A stretch of DNA of 64,000 bases from Streptomyces sp. H39-S7 (GTDB lineage Bacteria > Actinomycetota > Actinomycetes > Streptomycetales > Streptomycetaceae), in the NCBI RefSeq assembly GCF_027158205.1, contig NZ_JAPVLU010000034.1, positions 1 through 64,000 on the forward strand. Reading direction: 5' to 3'. A model generated the notes under the pieces. The model saw only the letters and a list, made by a program, of their open reading frames with translations, did no database searches and was not told the origin of the DNA. Below, one piece after another: positions 41,173 to 47,872 of the stretch. The translations under genes were made by a program, and so were the position numbers. The first letter of the stretch is position 1, and each line of letters starts with the position of its first letter.

Positions 41173-42337
41173 TGTCTGTGCCGTCCTTCCATCCGATGTC
41201 CGCCCGACCATGTCGTCGGTTGAGGTGGGGGTGGCGAACGTCGTGCACCTGGAAGCCGAGCGCGTGCTGTAGGTAATAGCGCGGCTGCTCCTCGATCAGC
41301 CCAGACACGACGGCTGCGCCCTCTGTAATGTCAACGACCACGAGGTCACTGGCGTCAGGCAAAGTGCTCGCCACCTGGTGGATCTGTTGCCGCGTCGGCA
41401 CGCGGTGAGCGCCCCGGCAGAGATCAAGCTGAGCCAACAGGCAGATGTCGCAGAGATCAGGGATGCCGTAGTGGCCGTTGTAGTCCGGGTCGCCATGCGC
41501 GAAGGACACCGCACACGAGGTCTTGCGGAACAACGAGTCGCTGCCGGCAAAGGTTGAAAGGATCCGTCTCTCCAGCGTCTCTGGCACGATCTTGCGCCGG
41601 GCGGTTTCGCCGTACGGCTCCGGCAGTCCGTTCGCCTGGTAGTACTCGGCGATCTGGTCGCGGTAGAAGAGGCCGGTAAAGACGGTGGTGTCGGCGTGCT
41701 TGCTCAGTTCGTATGCCGCATCAAGGTGCTCGGGCGAGTCGTTGAGACCTGGCACCAGCGGACGCCAGTAGAGAACCGTCCGATAGCGGCGGTTAAGCGG
41801 GTTGCTCATGAGCTTGAGCGACTCGGCGGCCACCCTCGACGGGTAGGGCTCGATCTGCCGGTTGTCGATGCCCGAGTAGGTGAACAGCAGCGTCACCTTG
41901 ATGTGCCGGAGCCGTTCGAGCCGGTCGACGTCCGCAGCCTTCATCTGGTGCCTGGTGATGACGAGCACGTGGTTCGTCAGGTTCCGTGCGTCCAGGTCTT
42001 CCAGGACGGCGAAGGTGTGCGGCCGAACCACTGGCAAGAACGGGTCGGTAGCGCGGTTGAACACCTGTACCGGCGTGACATGCGGTTGGAAGTACCGGTG
42101 ATTGACCAGTGCTTCCACTGCCTCGGCGTCGCTCATGAGGGCGCGTGGCACCCGCTGATCCCACAGGCCGTAGGTGTGGCGGATGCAGTAGGCGCAGTCG
42201 AGCGGGCACCCTTGGATGTGGTTGAGGCTGAGTCCGCTCTTGCGGTACTCGACGACTTCGCGGGCGCGTTCCGGCATGCGCTCGATCTGATCGCGCGTTA
42301 AAAGCTGCACTGAGAAAGGCGCCTGACGGCCTCCCAT
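41165..42337 (-). CDS. Radical SAM protein with extra C-terminal cysteines
   Basis: 390 residues from ATG 42337. The [4Fe-4S]/SAM site is LNHIQGCPLDCAYC (Cys 44, 48, 51; Cx3Cx2C). Strands typical of the barrel follow (PVQVFNRATDPFLPVVRPHT, NHVLVITRHQMKAADVDRL, IKVTLLFTYSGIDNRQIEPY, YWRPLVPGLNDSPEHLDAAY). It resembles spore-photoproduct-lyase-like radical SAM proteins that begin directly with the cluster. A second cysteine group near residues 270-310 (KTSCAVSFAHG, PDLCDICLLAQLDLCRGAH) could bind an auxiliary cluster or zinc. Partner gene is an exonuclease, so a nucleic-acid substrate is inferred. The start has only a weak ribosome-binding site; a hairpin lies in the leader at 42364-42381. Confidence 0.9.
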   Translation of the reverse strand: MGGRQAPFSVQLLTRDQIERMPERAREVVEYRKSGLSLNHIQGCPLDCAYCIRHTYGLWDQRVPRALMSDAEAVEALVNHRYFQPHVTPVQVFNRATDPFLPVVRPHTFAVLEDLDARNLTNHVLVITRHQMKAADVDRLERLRHIKVTLLFTYSGIDNRQIEPYPSRVAAESLKLMSNPLNRRYRTVLYWRPLVPGLNDSPEHLDAAYELSKHADTTVFTGLFYRDQIAEYYQANGLPEPYGETARRKIVPETLERRILSTFAGSDSLFRKTSCAVSFAHGDPDYNGHYGIPDLCDICLLAQLDLCRGAHRVPTRQQIHQVASTLPDASDLVVVDITEGAAVVSGLIEEQPRYYLQHALGFQVHDVRHPHLNRRHGRADIGWKDGTDNG

Positions 42338-42402
42338 GTCCGAAAACGGAGTGCGCAGTCACGCGCTCCTTTTGAGGAGCGTAGGGGCGTCAGTTGTGCC
42401 TG

Positions 42403-42431
42403 AATAGAAAGTTTCTCAGAGTTTCTAGCAA
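42403..42431 (-). promoter_or_regulatory. Promoter with direct repeats for the radical SAM-exonuclease genes
   Basis: Leftward: -35 TTGCTA (42431-42426), 17-bp spacer, -10 TCTATT (42408-42403). The spacer holds two AGAAACT repeats (plus strand AGTTTCT at 42410-42416 and 42420-42426) 10 bp apart, a likely regulator site. A 7-bp hairpin CGCTCCT/AGGAGCG at 42364-42381 lies in the resulting leader. Confidence 0.55.
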
Positions 42432-42459
42432 TACACTTGGAGGAGTAACGCCCGCGAAA

Positions 42460-43347
42460 TTAGGCGCCATCTTCCGCTGAGTCGGGGGCGAGATCTTCCA
42501 TGACCCGATTGATGATCGCGCGTGCCGACCGGCCATAGCTGGCGACGGCGGCGAGCTGTTCGAAGGCGCTGCCGTACAGCTCGATTTCCTGCGGCTGGCG
42601 GAGGTCGAGTTCGGCCGACAAGGTCTCAATGAGTACCCGGTCGTTGTCGTAGAGCCAGAAGCCGTGCCATGGCGAAGTAGCGTACTGCGTTTCAAAGCCG
42701 ACGATTCCGAGGCGTACGTTGGGCAGTTGAGAGAGGGAGATCAGCCGGTCAAGTTGGCCGAGCATGACATCTGGTGCACAGAGGCGGAACCGAAGCGCCG
42801 CTTCTGTGAGTACGAAGTGGAACCGCTTGTCTGGCCGATACAGAGTATCTTGCCGCTGCACTCGTCCGGCTACGGCCTCGTTGATGTCATTGGGCAACTT
42901 GAAACGGCGGATACCTTCGGCGAAGCGGGCGCGGGCGTACTCCGGCGTTTGAAGCAGACCAGGAATCACCGTCGCCTCGAAGGCACGGAAGAGCCGCGTC
43001 TTCTGATCCCACGAGACCAGCTCTTGCTGATGGGGTCTCAAGCCGGTTCGCAGGATGCGTTGCCACTCAGCGTGCTGCACTTCAAGCGTGTGCAGCGACG
43101 CGAGCAGGGCTTCCGTCTCATCCAAACTGTCTGTTGCTGCCGTCCAACCACGGAGGTCGTCGTCAGTGGGTGTCTGACGGCCGTTTTCTAGCTTGGACAC
43201 TTTGGAAGGAGGCCACGACAAAGATTCCGCGAGCTGCCTGCCGCTTTGTCCAGACGAAAGGCGAAGCTCACGAAGTCGTTTGCCCAGGATGCTCCTGGCC
43301 TCGTGGACGTTAGACGAGCCCGAGGTGTTGTTCGGTGGCAAAGTCAT
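42460..43347 (-). CDS. XRE regulator with DUF5753 (Scr1/WhiJ-type)
   Basis: 295 residues from ATG 43347. N-terminal helix-turn-helix: ILGKRLRELRLSSGQSGRQL and AESLSWPPSKVSKLENGRQT (residues about 18-57). The C-terminal 200 residues are DUF5753: LVSWDQKTRLFRAFEATVIP, GLLQTPEYARARF, RVQRQDTLYRPDKRFHFVLT, EAALRF, PNVRLGIVGFET and DNDRVLIETLSAELDL. WhiJ-type regulators act with small partner proteins in development and in accessory loci. It overlaps the DUF6879 gene by 38 bp, so the two are translated together, and lies 122 bp upstream of the radical SAM gene that has its own promoter. Confidence 0.92.
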   Translation of the reverse strand: MTLPPNNTSGSSNVHEARSILGKRLRELRLSSGQSGRQLAESLSWPPSKVSKLENGRQTPTDDDLRGWTAATDSLDETEALLASLHTLEVQHAEWQRILRTGLRPHQQELVSWDQKTRLFRAFEATVIPGLLQTPEYARARFAEGIRRFKLPNDINEAVAGRVQRQDTLYRPDKRFHFVLTEAALRFRLCAPDVMLGQLDRLISLSQLPNVRLGIVGFETQYATSPWHGFWLYDNDRVLIETLSAELDLRQPQEIELYGSAFEQLAAVASYGRSARAIINRVMEDLAPDSAEDGA

Positions 43348-43846
43348 CCCGCCTGTTAGCGCGATGCCACGCGGCATCTCGCCAGTAGTTGTGCTTCACG
43401 ATCTCGACGGCATCATCGATGATTTCCCCGCCGAGGAAGGCATCGGAATCATCGAAGTGCATCCGTACCAGCTTGCGCGAGTCGAACAGCCAGAAATCGT
43501 GATCGGGTAGGTTCTCGGCTTCGGCCTGGTCACGCGTGAGGTAGCGGATATCTTCCCCTGCCCCATTGGTGAACTGAGCACACCACACGCCGAAGCGGCT
43601 GTAGTCGGTGAGCGGCAAGCCGACCACCCGCACGCGGGCGAAGCGGCGCCCCTTCGACGTCGCTTCCCGGATCATGGTCAACCAGTCCTGCATCCACGGC
43701 AGTTTGTCCTTCGCCTGCGCGAGGAACTTCCGCACCGACTCGTTCTCGTAGTCGGCGTCGTAGCGGTCGCGTACCTCAAGGCGAAAGGCCGTGTGCTCGA
43801 ACGACTTGAAGAGCTGGCCGAACTCGTCACCGCCCAGAAGTCTCAG
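43310..43846 (-). CDS. DUF6879 family protein with apparent CTG start
   Basis: 178 residues. The conserved family N-terminus (LRLLGGDEFGQLFKSFEHTA, FRLEVRDRYDADYENESV) begins at CTG 43846; no ATG, GTG or TTG is available before residue 45. AAGGAGG lies 7 nt upstream, and the CTG overlaps the stop of the previous gene as CTGA, mirroring the common ATGA coupling. The rest (FTNGAGEDIRYLTRDQAEAE, HDFWLFDSRKLVRMHFDD, EIVKHNYWRDAAWHRANRR) is typical of DUF6879, which accompanies XRE/DUF5753 regulators in streptomycetes. Biochemical function unknown; the fixed pairing suggests it is a partner of the regulator. Confidence 0.85.
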   Translation of the reverse strand: MRLLGGDEFGQLFKSFEHTAFRLEVRDRYDADYENESVRKFLAQAKDKLPWMQDWLTMIREATSKGRRFARVRVVGLPLTDYSRFGVWCAQFTNGAGEDIRYLTRDQAEAENLPDHDFWLFDSRKLVRMHFDDSDAFLGGEIIDDAVEIVKHNYWRDAAWHRANRRDDFATEQHLGLV

Positions 43847-44079
43847 CGCCCTTCCTCCTTGTTCAAGTAGCGGAGGGCGTACATCTTGAGGACGTCTTCC
43901 GGGATCTCGATGAGAGCTTCGTGGTCAGGTACATCGCCGGCGTCGGCCAGCACCTGGGGGTCTGTCACCTTCCACCCTTGTGCAATGTAGGTGACACGGT
44001 CGGTGCGATCGGTAGCGAAGAGAGTGGGCGAGTTGCCCACTCGAGACTCAGGATCCTTGCCGAGGAACTGGGCACGCAT
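43843..44079 (-). CDS. Small protein of the XRE-DUF6879 locus, 78 aa
   Basis: ATG 44079 follows GGAGG by 5 nt. The 78 residues (MRAQFLGKDPESRVGNSPTL, TDRTDRVTYIAQGWKVTDPQ, HEALIEIPEDVLKMYALRYL) form a small alpha/beta protein. Very similar short proteins precede DUF6879-XRE pairs in many Streptomyces genomes, so it is a regular member of the set, but no function is known. It is the first gene of the leftward cassette, and its stop overlaps the next start. Confidence 0.85.
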   Translation of the reverse strand: MRAQFLGKDPESRVGNSPTLFATDRTDRVTYIAQGWKVTDPQVLADAGDVPDHEALIEIPEDVLKMYALRYLNKEEGR

Positions 44080-44101
44080 AGCGCCTCCATGCTCGAACCA
44101 T

Positions 44102-44150
44102 CGAGAAATGTTCTCGTAGCACGGTGGTTGCTGAAGGCGACCCGTGTCAA
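44102..44150 (-). promoter_or_regulatory. Promoter region of the five-gene cassette
   Basis: Leftward, a perfect -35 TTGACA (44150-44145) and an 18-bp spacer lead to CACCGT (44126-44121). CGAGAA-ATG-TTCTCG, a perfect 6-3-6 palindrome, lies at 44102-44116 around the predicted transcript start and 23 nt before the ATG. Confidence 0.5.
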
Positions 44151-44372
44151 GACGGTGGCGAGGCGTGCACCTGCTGTCAGAGACACTGCGGCGCATGGAT
44201 TGGCTGGTCGGCGGCCCATCGTGAGACGTCCGTTATTGCCTCTGGCCAACCTTGACGGCACGGCGGGTCGCCTGGGCGACGTCGAGCTCGCCGACACCTA
44301 TACGCCGGGACGGTCCGTAGATCACGGCAAAGGCGTCGAAGAACCCGAGGATGCATTGCCACGCAGTCGACT

Positions 44373-44531
44373 GGGCGACGACTTTCGAGGTCGACGGCAC
44401 CGACGCCGCGGTGGAGCGGGCCACCGCGGCCGGCGGCACGGCGGGGGTCCCCGAGGACATGGTCTACGGAAGGATCGCGACCATCACCGACCCGTTCGGC
44501 ACGGAGTTCTCCGTCATCACCAGGGCGTGAT
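44373..44531 (+). pseudogene. 3' fragment of a VOC-family gene
   Basis: The frame reads VDWATTFEVDGTDAAVERAT, AAGGTAGVPEDMVYGRIATI, TDPFGTEFSVITRA and stops at 44531. This is the last 50-odd residues of a VOC (glyoxalase-like) protein. Upstream the frame loses similarity at about 44370, exactly where the lower-GC island ends. It is most simply a host gene cut by the arrival or rearrangement of the island. The 5' part was not found in the window. Confidence 0.75.
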
Positions 44532-44630
44532 GACCGCGCCCTCACGGCGGGTTCGACGCCAGGGCACCGGCGCCGGCACTTCCCCTCCCGGTGCCGGGGC
44601 CGGTGTCCTCGTCCGGCCGCTGAGGTCAGG

Positions 44631-45689
44631 TCAGCGGCCGGTCCTGACGAAGCGTTCGAGCCGCCCGGCCTCGCGGCCCTCGAACGTCCGGTCAGGAGTG
44701 ATGGGGGTGACGGTGACGTTCCCCTGCTGCAGCAGCCGGTAGTCGGCGTCGCGCTTGGTCTCGGGGCGGCACTTGGGGTTGCCCGCGGCGCAGAGGGCAC
44801 CGCCCACCGTGAACGTGTCGCTGTTCGGGTCGGCCTGGGCGTAGCCGGGCTGGATCAGCTTCTGGGTGCCCACCGACGACCAGACCGTGCCGCGCGGCTG
44901 CCGACCCTCGGCGAGGTGGGGGTAGTTGACGTTGACGACGTAGTCGGTGGTCAGCAGCCGCCGGTCACGCAGGGACGCGATGAAGGCGGCACCGAACGCG
45001 GCCGTCTGGCGGTAGGTGCGGTCGGCGACCTCGAACGAGGCGGTGACCGTCGGATCGTAGGAGCTGTTGAGGGCCACCGCCGGTGTGCCCTCCTCGATCG
45101 CGGCGAGAGCGGCGCCGACGGTGCCGGAGTCGTTCACGACCGAGGCGACGTTGGGCCCGTAGTTGCTGCCCGTGACCACGAGGTCGGGGCCCTTCGTCCA
45201 GCCCGCCTTCGCGGCGAGACCGCCGTTCAGGGCGAGTCGGACGGTGTCGACCGGGGTGGCGCTCACGCTCCCGGCGTCGCAGGCGACCGCGCCCTTGCAC
45301 ACGCCGTAGACGGCGCCGCCGGTGGGCGCGTCCGCGCAGTCCCGGCCGTACTCCGCGGGCAGGACCGTACGGCGTCGCACGGTGAGCGTTCCGCTGCCGG
45401 CGGCGCTCGTGCCGGCGCCGCTCTGGTTGGCCCAGGGCGCCATGACGACGACATCGGCTCCGGCGGAGCACAGCGCGCGGCGGACCTCGTAGAGGCCCTT
45501 GCCGTCGGAGGCGTTGGGGCGGGCCATCTGCATGGAGTCGTCGTTGCTCAGCAGGATCCGCATCCCGGCGAGCGGCCTGTCCTCGTGGTGGTTCCCGGTT
45601 GCGGCGCCGGCGCCGGCGCTCAGTGGCAGGACCAGGGTTCCGGCGGCGAGCAGCGCCGTGACGGTGGCGCGGTGGTGACGAGGTCTCAT
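44631..45689 (-). CDS. Secreted SurE-family 5'/3'-nucleotidase
   Basis: 352 residues with a Sec signal peptide (TVTALLAAGTLVLPLSAGAG). SurE fold: RILLSNDDSMQM with the metal-binding double Asp near residue 50, ADVVVMAPWANQSGAGTS, then DLVVTGSNYGPNVASVVNDS, GTVGAALAAIEEGTPAVALN and VNVNYPHL. Cytoplasmic SurE dephosphorylates nucleotides; exported versions like this presumably release phosphate and nucleosides outside. Two disulfide-prone Cys pairs sit in an insertion (GRDCADAPTGGAVYGVCKGA). Its start overlaps the stop of the MFS gene (ATGA), suggesting that the product of the enzyme is what the transporter takes up. Confidence 0.92.
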   Translation of the reverse strand: MRPRHHRATVTALLAAGTLVLPLSAGAGAATGNHHEDRPLAGMRILLSNDDSMQMARPNASDGKGLYEVRRALCSAGADVVVMAPWANQSGAGTSAAGSGTLTVRRRTVLPAEYGRDCADAPTGGAVYGVCKGAVACDAGSVSATPVDTVRLALNGGLAAKAGWTKGPDLVVTGSNYGPNVASVVNDSGTVGAALAAIEEGTPAVALNSSYDPTVTASFEVADRTYRQTAAFGAAFIASLRDRRLLTTDYVVNVNYPHLAEGRQPRGTVWSSVGTQKLIQPGYAQADPNSDTFTVGGALCAAGNPKCRPETKRDADYRLLQQGNVTVTPITPDRTFEGREAGRLERFVRTGR

Positions 45690-47020
45690 CGCACACCCCG
45701 CACGCGCAGCACGAGGACGGCTCCCGCGAGGGAGACCACGGCGGCCACCGGGAACAGCGCGTCGTATCCGGCGGCGCTGACGATCCAGCCGGCGACGGTC
45801 GGGGCGAGGATCTGGGGGCCCGCGTTGGCGATGTTGATCAGGCCCATGTCCTTGCCCGCGTCCGCCGTGGCCGGCAGGACCTTGGTGATGAGTGCCATGT
45901 CGACGGCCATGTAGACGCCGAAGGCGACCCCGCCCGCGACGTTGTAGGCGACCATGCCGCCCTCGGTCGGCGAGATCATCGGCAGGGTCAGCGCCAGTGC
46001 CGCTCCGATGCCGGACGCCAGCACGAAGGGCTTCATCCTGCCGACGCGGTCGACGATCGGCCCGATCAGCACCACGGCGGCGATCGTGCAGACCGCGTTG
46101 ACGATCATCAGGAACCCGACTGTCGGAAGCAGGTCCTGCGGCGGGATCTTGATGTAGTCGGCCAGCAGGTACATGTTGTAGGTCAGGACGACGAAATAGC
46201 CGAGCATGACCCCCAGTCGGGACAGGAAGGCCCAGATGAAGTCGGGGTGTTCCTTGGGGTTGACCCAGAAGTTGGACAGGAACGCCCGCAGGTCGAACTT
46301 CTGCCGGGGCAGGTCACGGGCGGAGGCGTCGGGCGACCCGACGGTGAAGAGCAGTGCGGCGACGACGACACAGGCCGCGATCAGGTAGTAGCCCTGCTCC
46401 CCCGCGAACCGGCCGCCGAAGCCGCCGATGACGCCGTCGAGACCGAACTTTCCACCCGGCACACCGCCGATGACCAGGGCCGCGACGATGGTGCCGAGCG
46501 GCACGCCGAGCCCGACGAGGGCCGAGAACGTGCCGTACTTGGACTGCGGGACCCGGTCCGGCATACAGGCGGTGAGCGCCGCCTGGTAGCCGTTCATGAT
46601 GAACTGCACGACGCCCCAGCTCAGGCCGAGCATGGCGATCGAGTTCGCGTGCGCCTGGCCGATCAGCGCCAGCGCGCCCAGTCCCGCGCAGAGCAGGATC
46701 CATGGGGCGCGGCGGCCGAAGCGCGAGCGGGTGCGGTCCGAGAGCTGGCCGAATATCGGGTTGCCGACGGTCGCCAGGATGGCGCCGGTGGTGCTCGCCG
46801 TGGACAGCGCCCCCGTGTCGTTCGTGCCGGTGATCTGCGCGACCTGGATCGGCAGCAGGAAGCTGCCCACCCCCAGCCACAGCAGGTAGAGGGCGATGTT
46901 CGCGAGCGGGAGCGTGACGTACAGGGGGCCCAGGCGGTAGCGGTTGACGGGGAGCATGACCTCGTCAGGGCCTCCGGCTGCGAGGACCGGAGACCTTTCT
47001 TCAGGAAGCAGTGTGCTCAT
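45686..47020 (-). CDS. MFS transporter coupled to SurE
   Basis: 444 residues from ATG 47020. About twelve membrane helices. The GNPIFGQLSDRTRSRFGRRA loop between helices 2 and 3 is the MFS motif A of sugar/GPH-like carriers, and GPIVDRVGRMKPFVLAS its second-half copy. A long central loop (GSPDASARDLPRQKFDLRAF) separates the halves. Because it precedes and overlaps an exported nucleotidase gene, a nucleoside or related substrate is a reasonable inference. The promoter region contains a perfect TGACACGTGTCA palindrome. Confidence 0.88.
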   Translation of the reverse strand: MSTLLPEERSPVLAAGGPDEVMLPVNRYRLGPLYVTLPLANIALYLLWLGVGSFLLPIQVAQITGTNDTGALSTASTTGAILATVGNPIFGQLSDRTRSRFGRRAPWILLCAGLGALALIGQAHANSIAMLGLSWGVVQFIMNGYQAALTACMPDRVPQSKYGTFSALVGLGVPLGTIVAALVIGGVPGGKFGLDGVIGGFGGRFAGEQGYYLIAACVVVAALLFTVGSPDASARDLPRQKFDLRAFLSNFWVNPKEHPDFIWAFLSRLGVMLGYFVVLTYNMYLLADYIKIPPQDLLPTVGFLMIVNAVCTIAAVVLIGPIVDRVGRMKPFVLASGIGAALALTLPMISPTEGGMVAYNVAGGVAFGVYMAVDMALITKVLPATADAGKDMGLINIANAGPQILAPTVAGWIVSAAGYDALFPVAAVVSLAGAVLVLRVRGVR

Positions 47021-47137
47021 CGGTGGACCCTTCGACGGAAGAGACAGCGGAACGGGGGCAGAGCGAGGAGAACGCGCGCCAGTAGTCGAACCGACCGGCT
47101 CCGGAGGCCGCGGCGGGGCGTTGTCGGTGAGCGTAGA

Positions 47138-47221
47138 TGACACGTGTCAGCAATGTAAGAGGTCGGTTCACGAAGCAATTGATCCGTGATGCACGACGGT
47201 GTGTTCAAGAGGTGAACACAC
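47138..47221. promoter_or_regulatory. Palindromes upstream of the MFS-surE operon
   Basis: TGACACGTGTCA (47138-47149) is a perfect 12-bp palindrome with central CG, the general shape of LacI-family sites, just downstream of a -10-like TACATT (leftward). Further upstream GTGTGTTCA (47199-47207) and TGAACACAC (47213-47221) form a 9-bp hairpin that may end the DUF1990 transcript. Confidence 0.5.
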
Positions 47222-47275
47222 GATGCCGACAGCGCTTCCGCGGCCGGGCTGCCCCGGCTCCCGTTCGGGCCGCGA

Positions 47276-47872
47276 CTACCCGGCCTGGTCCGTCTCAGGA
47301 TCCGCGTCCGCGGGCGGCTCGGCGGCCAGCCGCCGCAGGGTGCGGCCGCAGTGACGGGCGTAGAGACGCTGGAAGAGAGGGACGAGCGGCCCGGCCAGCC
47401 GGGTGTACCAGAGGGACGGGCGACTGAAGGCGGTGACGGTGAAGCGCACGGAGTCGTCGTCGAGGAGCTCCACGACGAACGACTCCTCGCCGCACTCCGG
47501 ATGGCCGGCCAGGGTGCCGTACGCGAAGCCGATCCGTCGGGGCTCGTAGACGGTCCACATCACGCGGCAGGGGGCGGTGATCCGCAACGGCCCGACGCCG
47601 ATCGCGCACTCCACCCGGACCCCGGGCTCGGCACGTAGCGCTCCGGCCCGGATCCGGAGACCGGCCGCACGGTGCATCCGCCAGGTGGTGACGGCGGCCC
47701 CGGCCGCCTCGAAGACATCCCGGCCCCGTCCGATCCGGGCCTGGTGACGCAGGTGGCGGTAGCCCTCGGGCAGCTCGTCGCGCCGGGTGGCGCAGACCTC
47801 GGGATAGCTCGGGACCGGATCGCGGTCGGGGCGGGGGCCGGCGGCGGGCTTGCGTCCGGGGTCCGACGTCAT
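47276..47872 (-). CDS. DUF1990 family protein
   Basis: 198 residues from ATG 47872, which overlaps the stop of the YndJ-like gene by four bases. DUF1990 landmarks: YRHLRHQARIGRGRDVFEAA, RMHRAAGLRIRAGALRAEPG, then APCRVMWTVYEPRRIGFAYG, LAGHPECGEESFVVELLDDD and RFTVTAFSRPSLWYTRLAGP. It is a single beta-barrel-like soluble domain, about 160 residues in most members, often fused to or beside YndJ-like membrane proteins. Function unknown; lipid-like ligand binding is a common guess. Confidence 0.92.
   Translation of the reverse strand: MTSDPGRKPAAGPRPDRDPVPSYPEVCATRRDELPEGYRHLRHQARIGRGRDVFEAAGAAVTTWRMHRAAGLRIRAGALRAEPGVRVECAIGVGPLRITAPCRVMWTVYEPRRIGFAYGTLAGHPECGEESFVVELLDDDSVRFTVTAFSRPSLWYTRLAGPLVPLFQRLYARHCGRTLRRLAAEPPADADPETDQAG

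Noticed and set aside
44102-44116. LexA (SOS) box upstream of the radical SAM cassette
   Set aside because: The actinobacterial box is built on CGAAC and GTTCG; CGAGAA/TTCTCG deviates at essential positions.
44233-44460. Leftward 75-aa frame ending GPSRRIGVGELDVAQATRRA
   Set aside because: It overlaps the VOC fragment and the cassette promoter region, has no start signal, and I could not connect it to a family.
37500-44600. Integrase, tRNA target or att repeats bounding the accessory island
   Set aside because: None recognised by eye; the island call rests on composition and gene fragments only.
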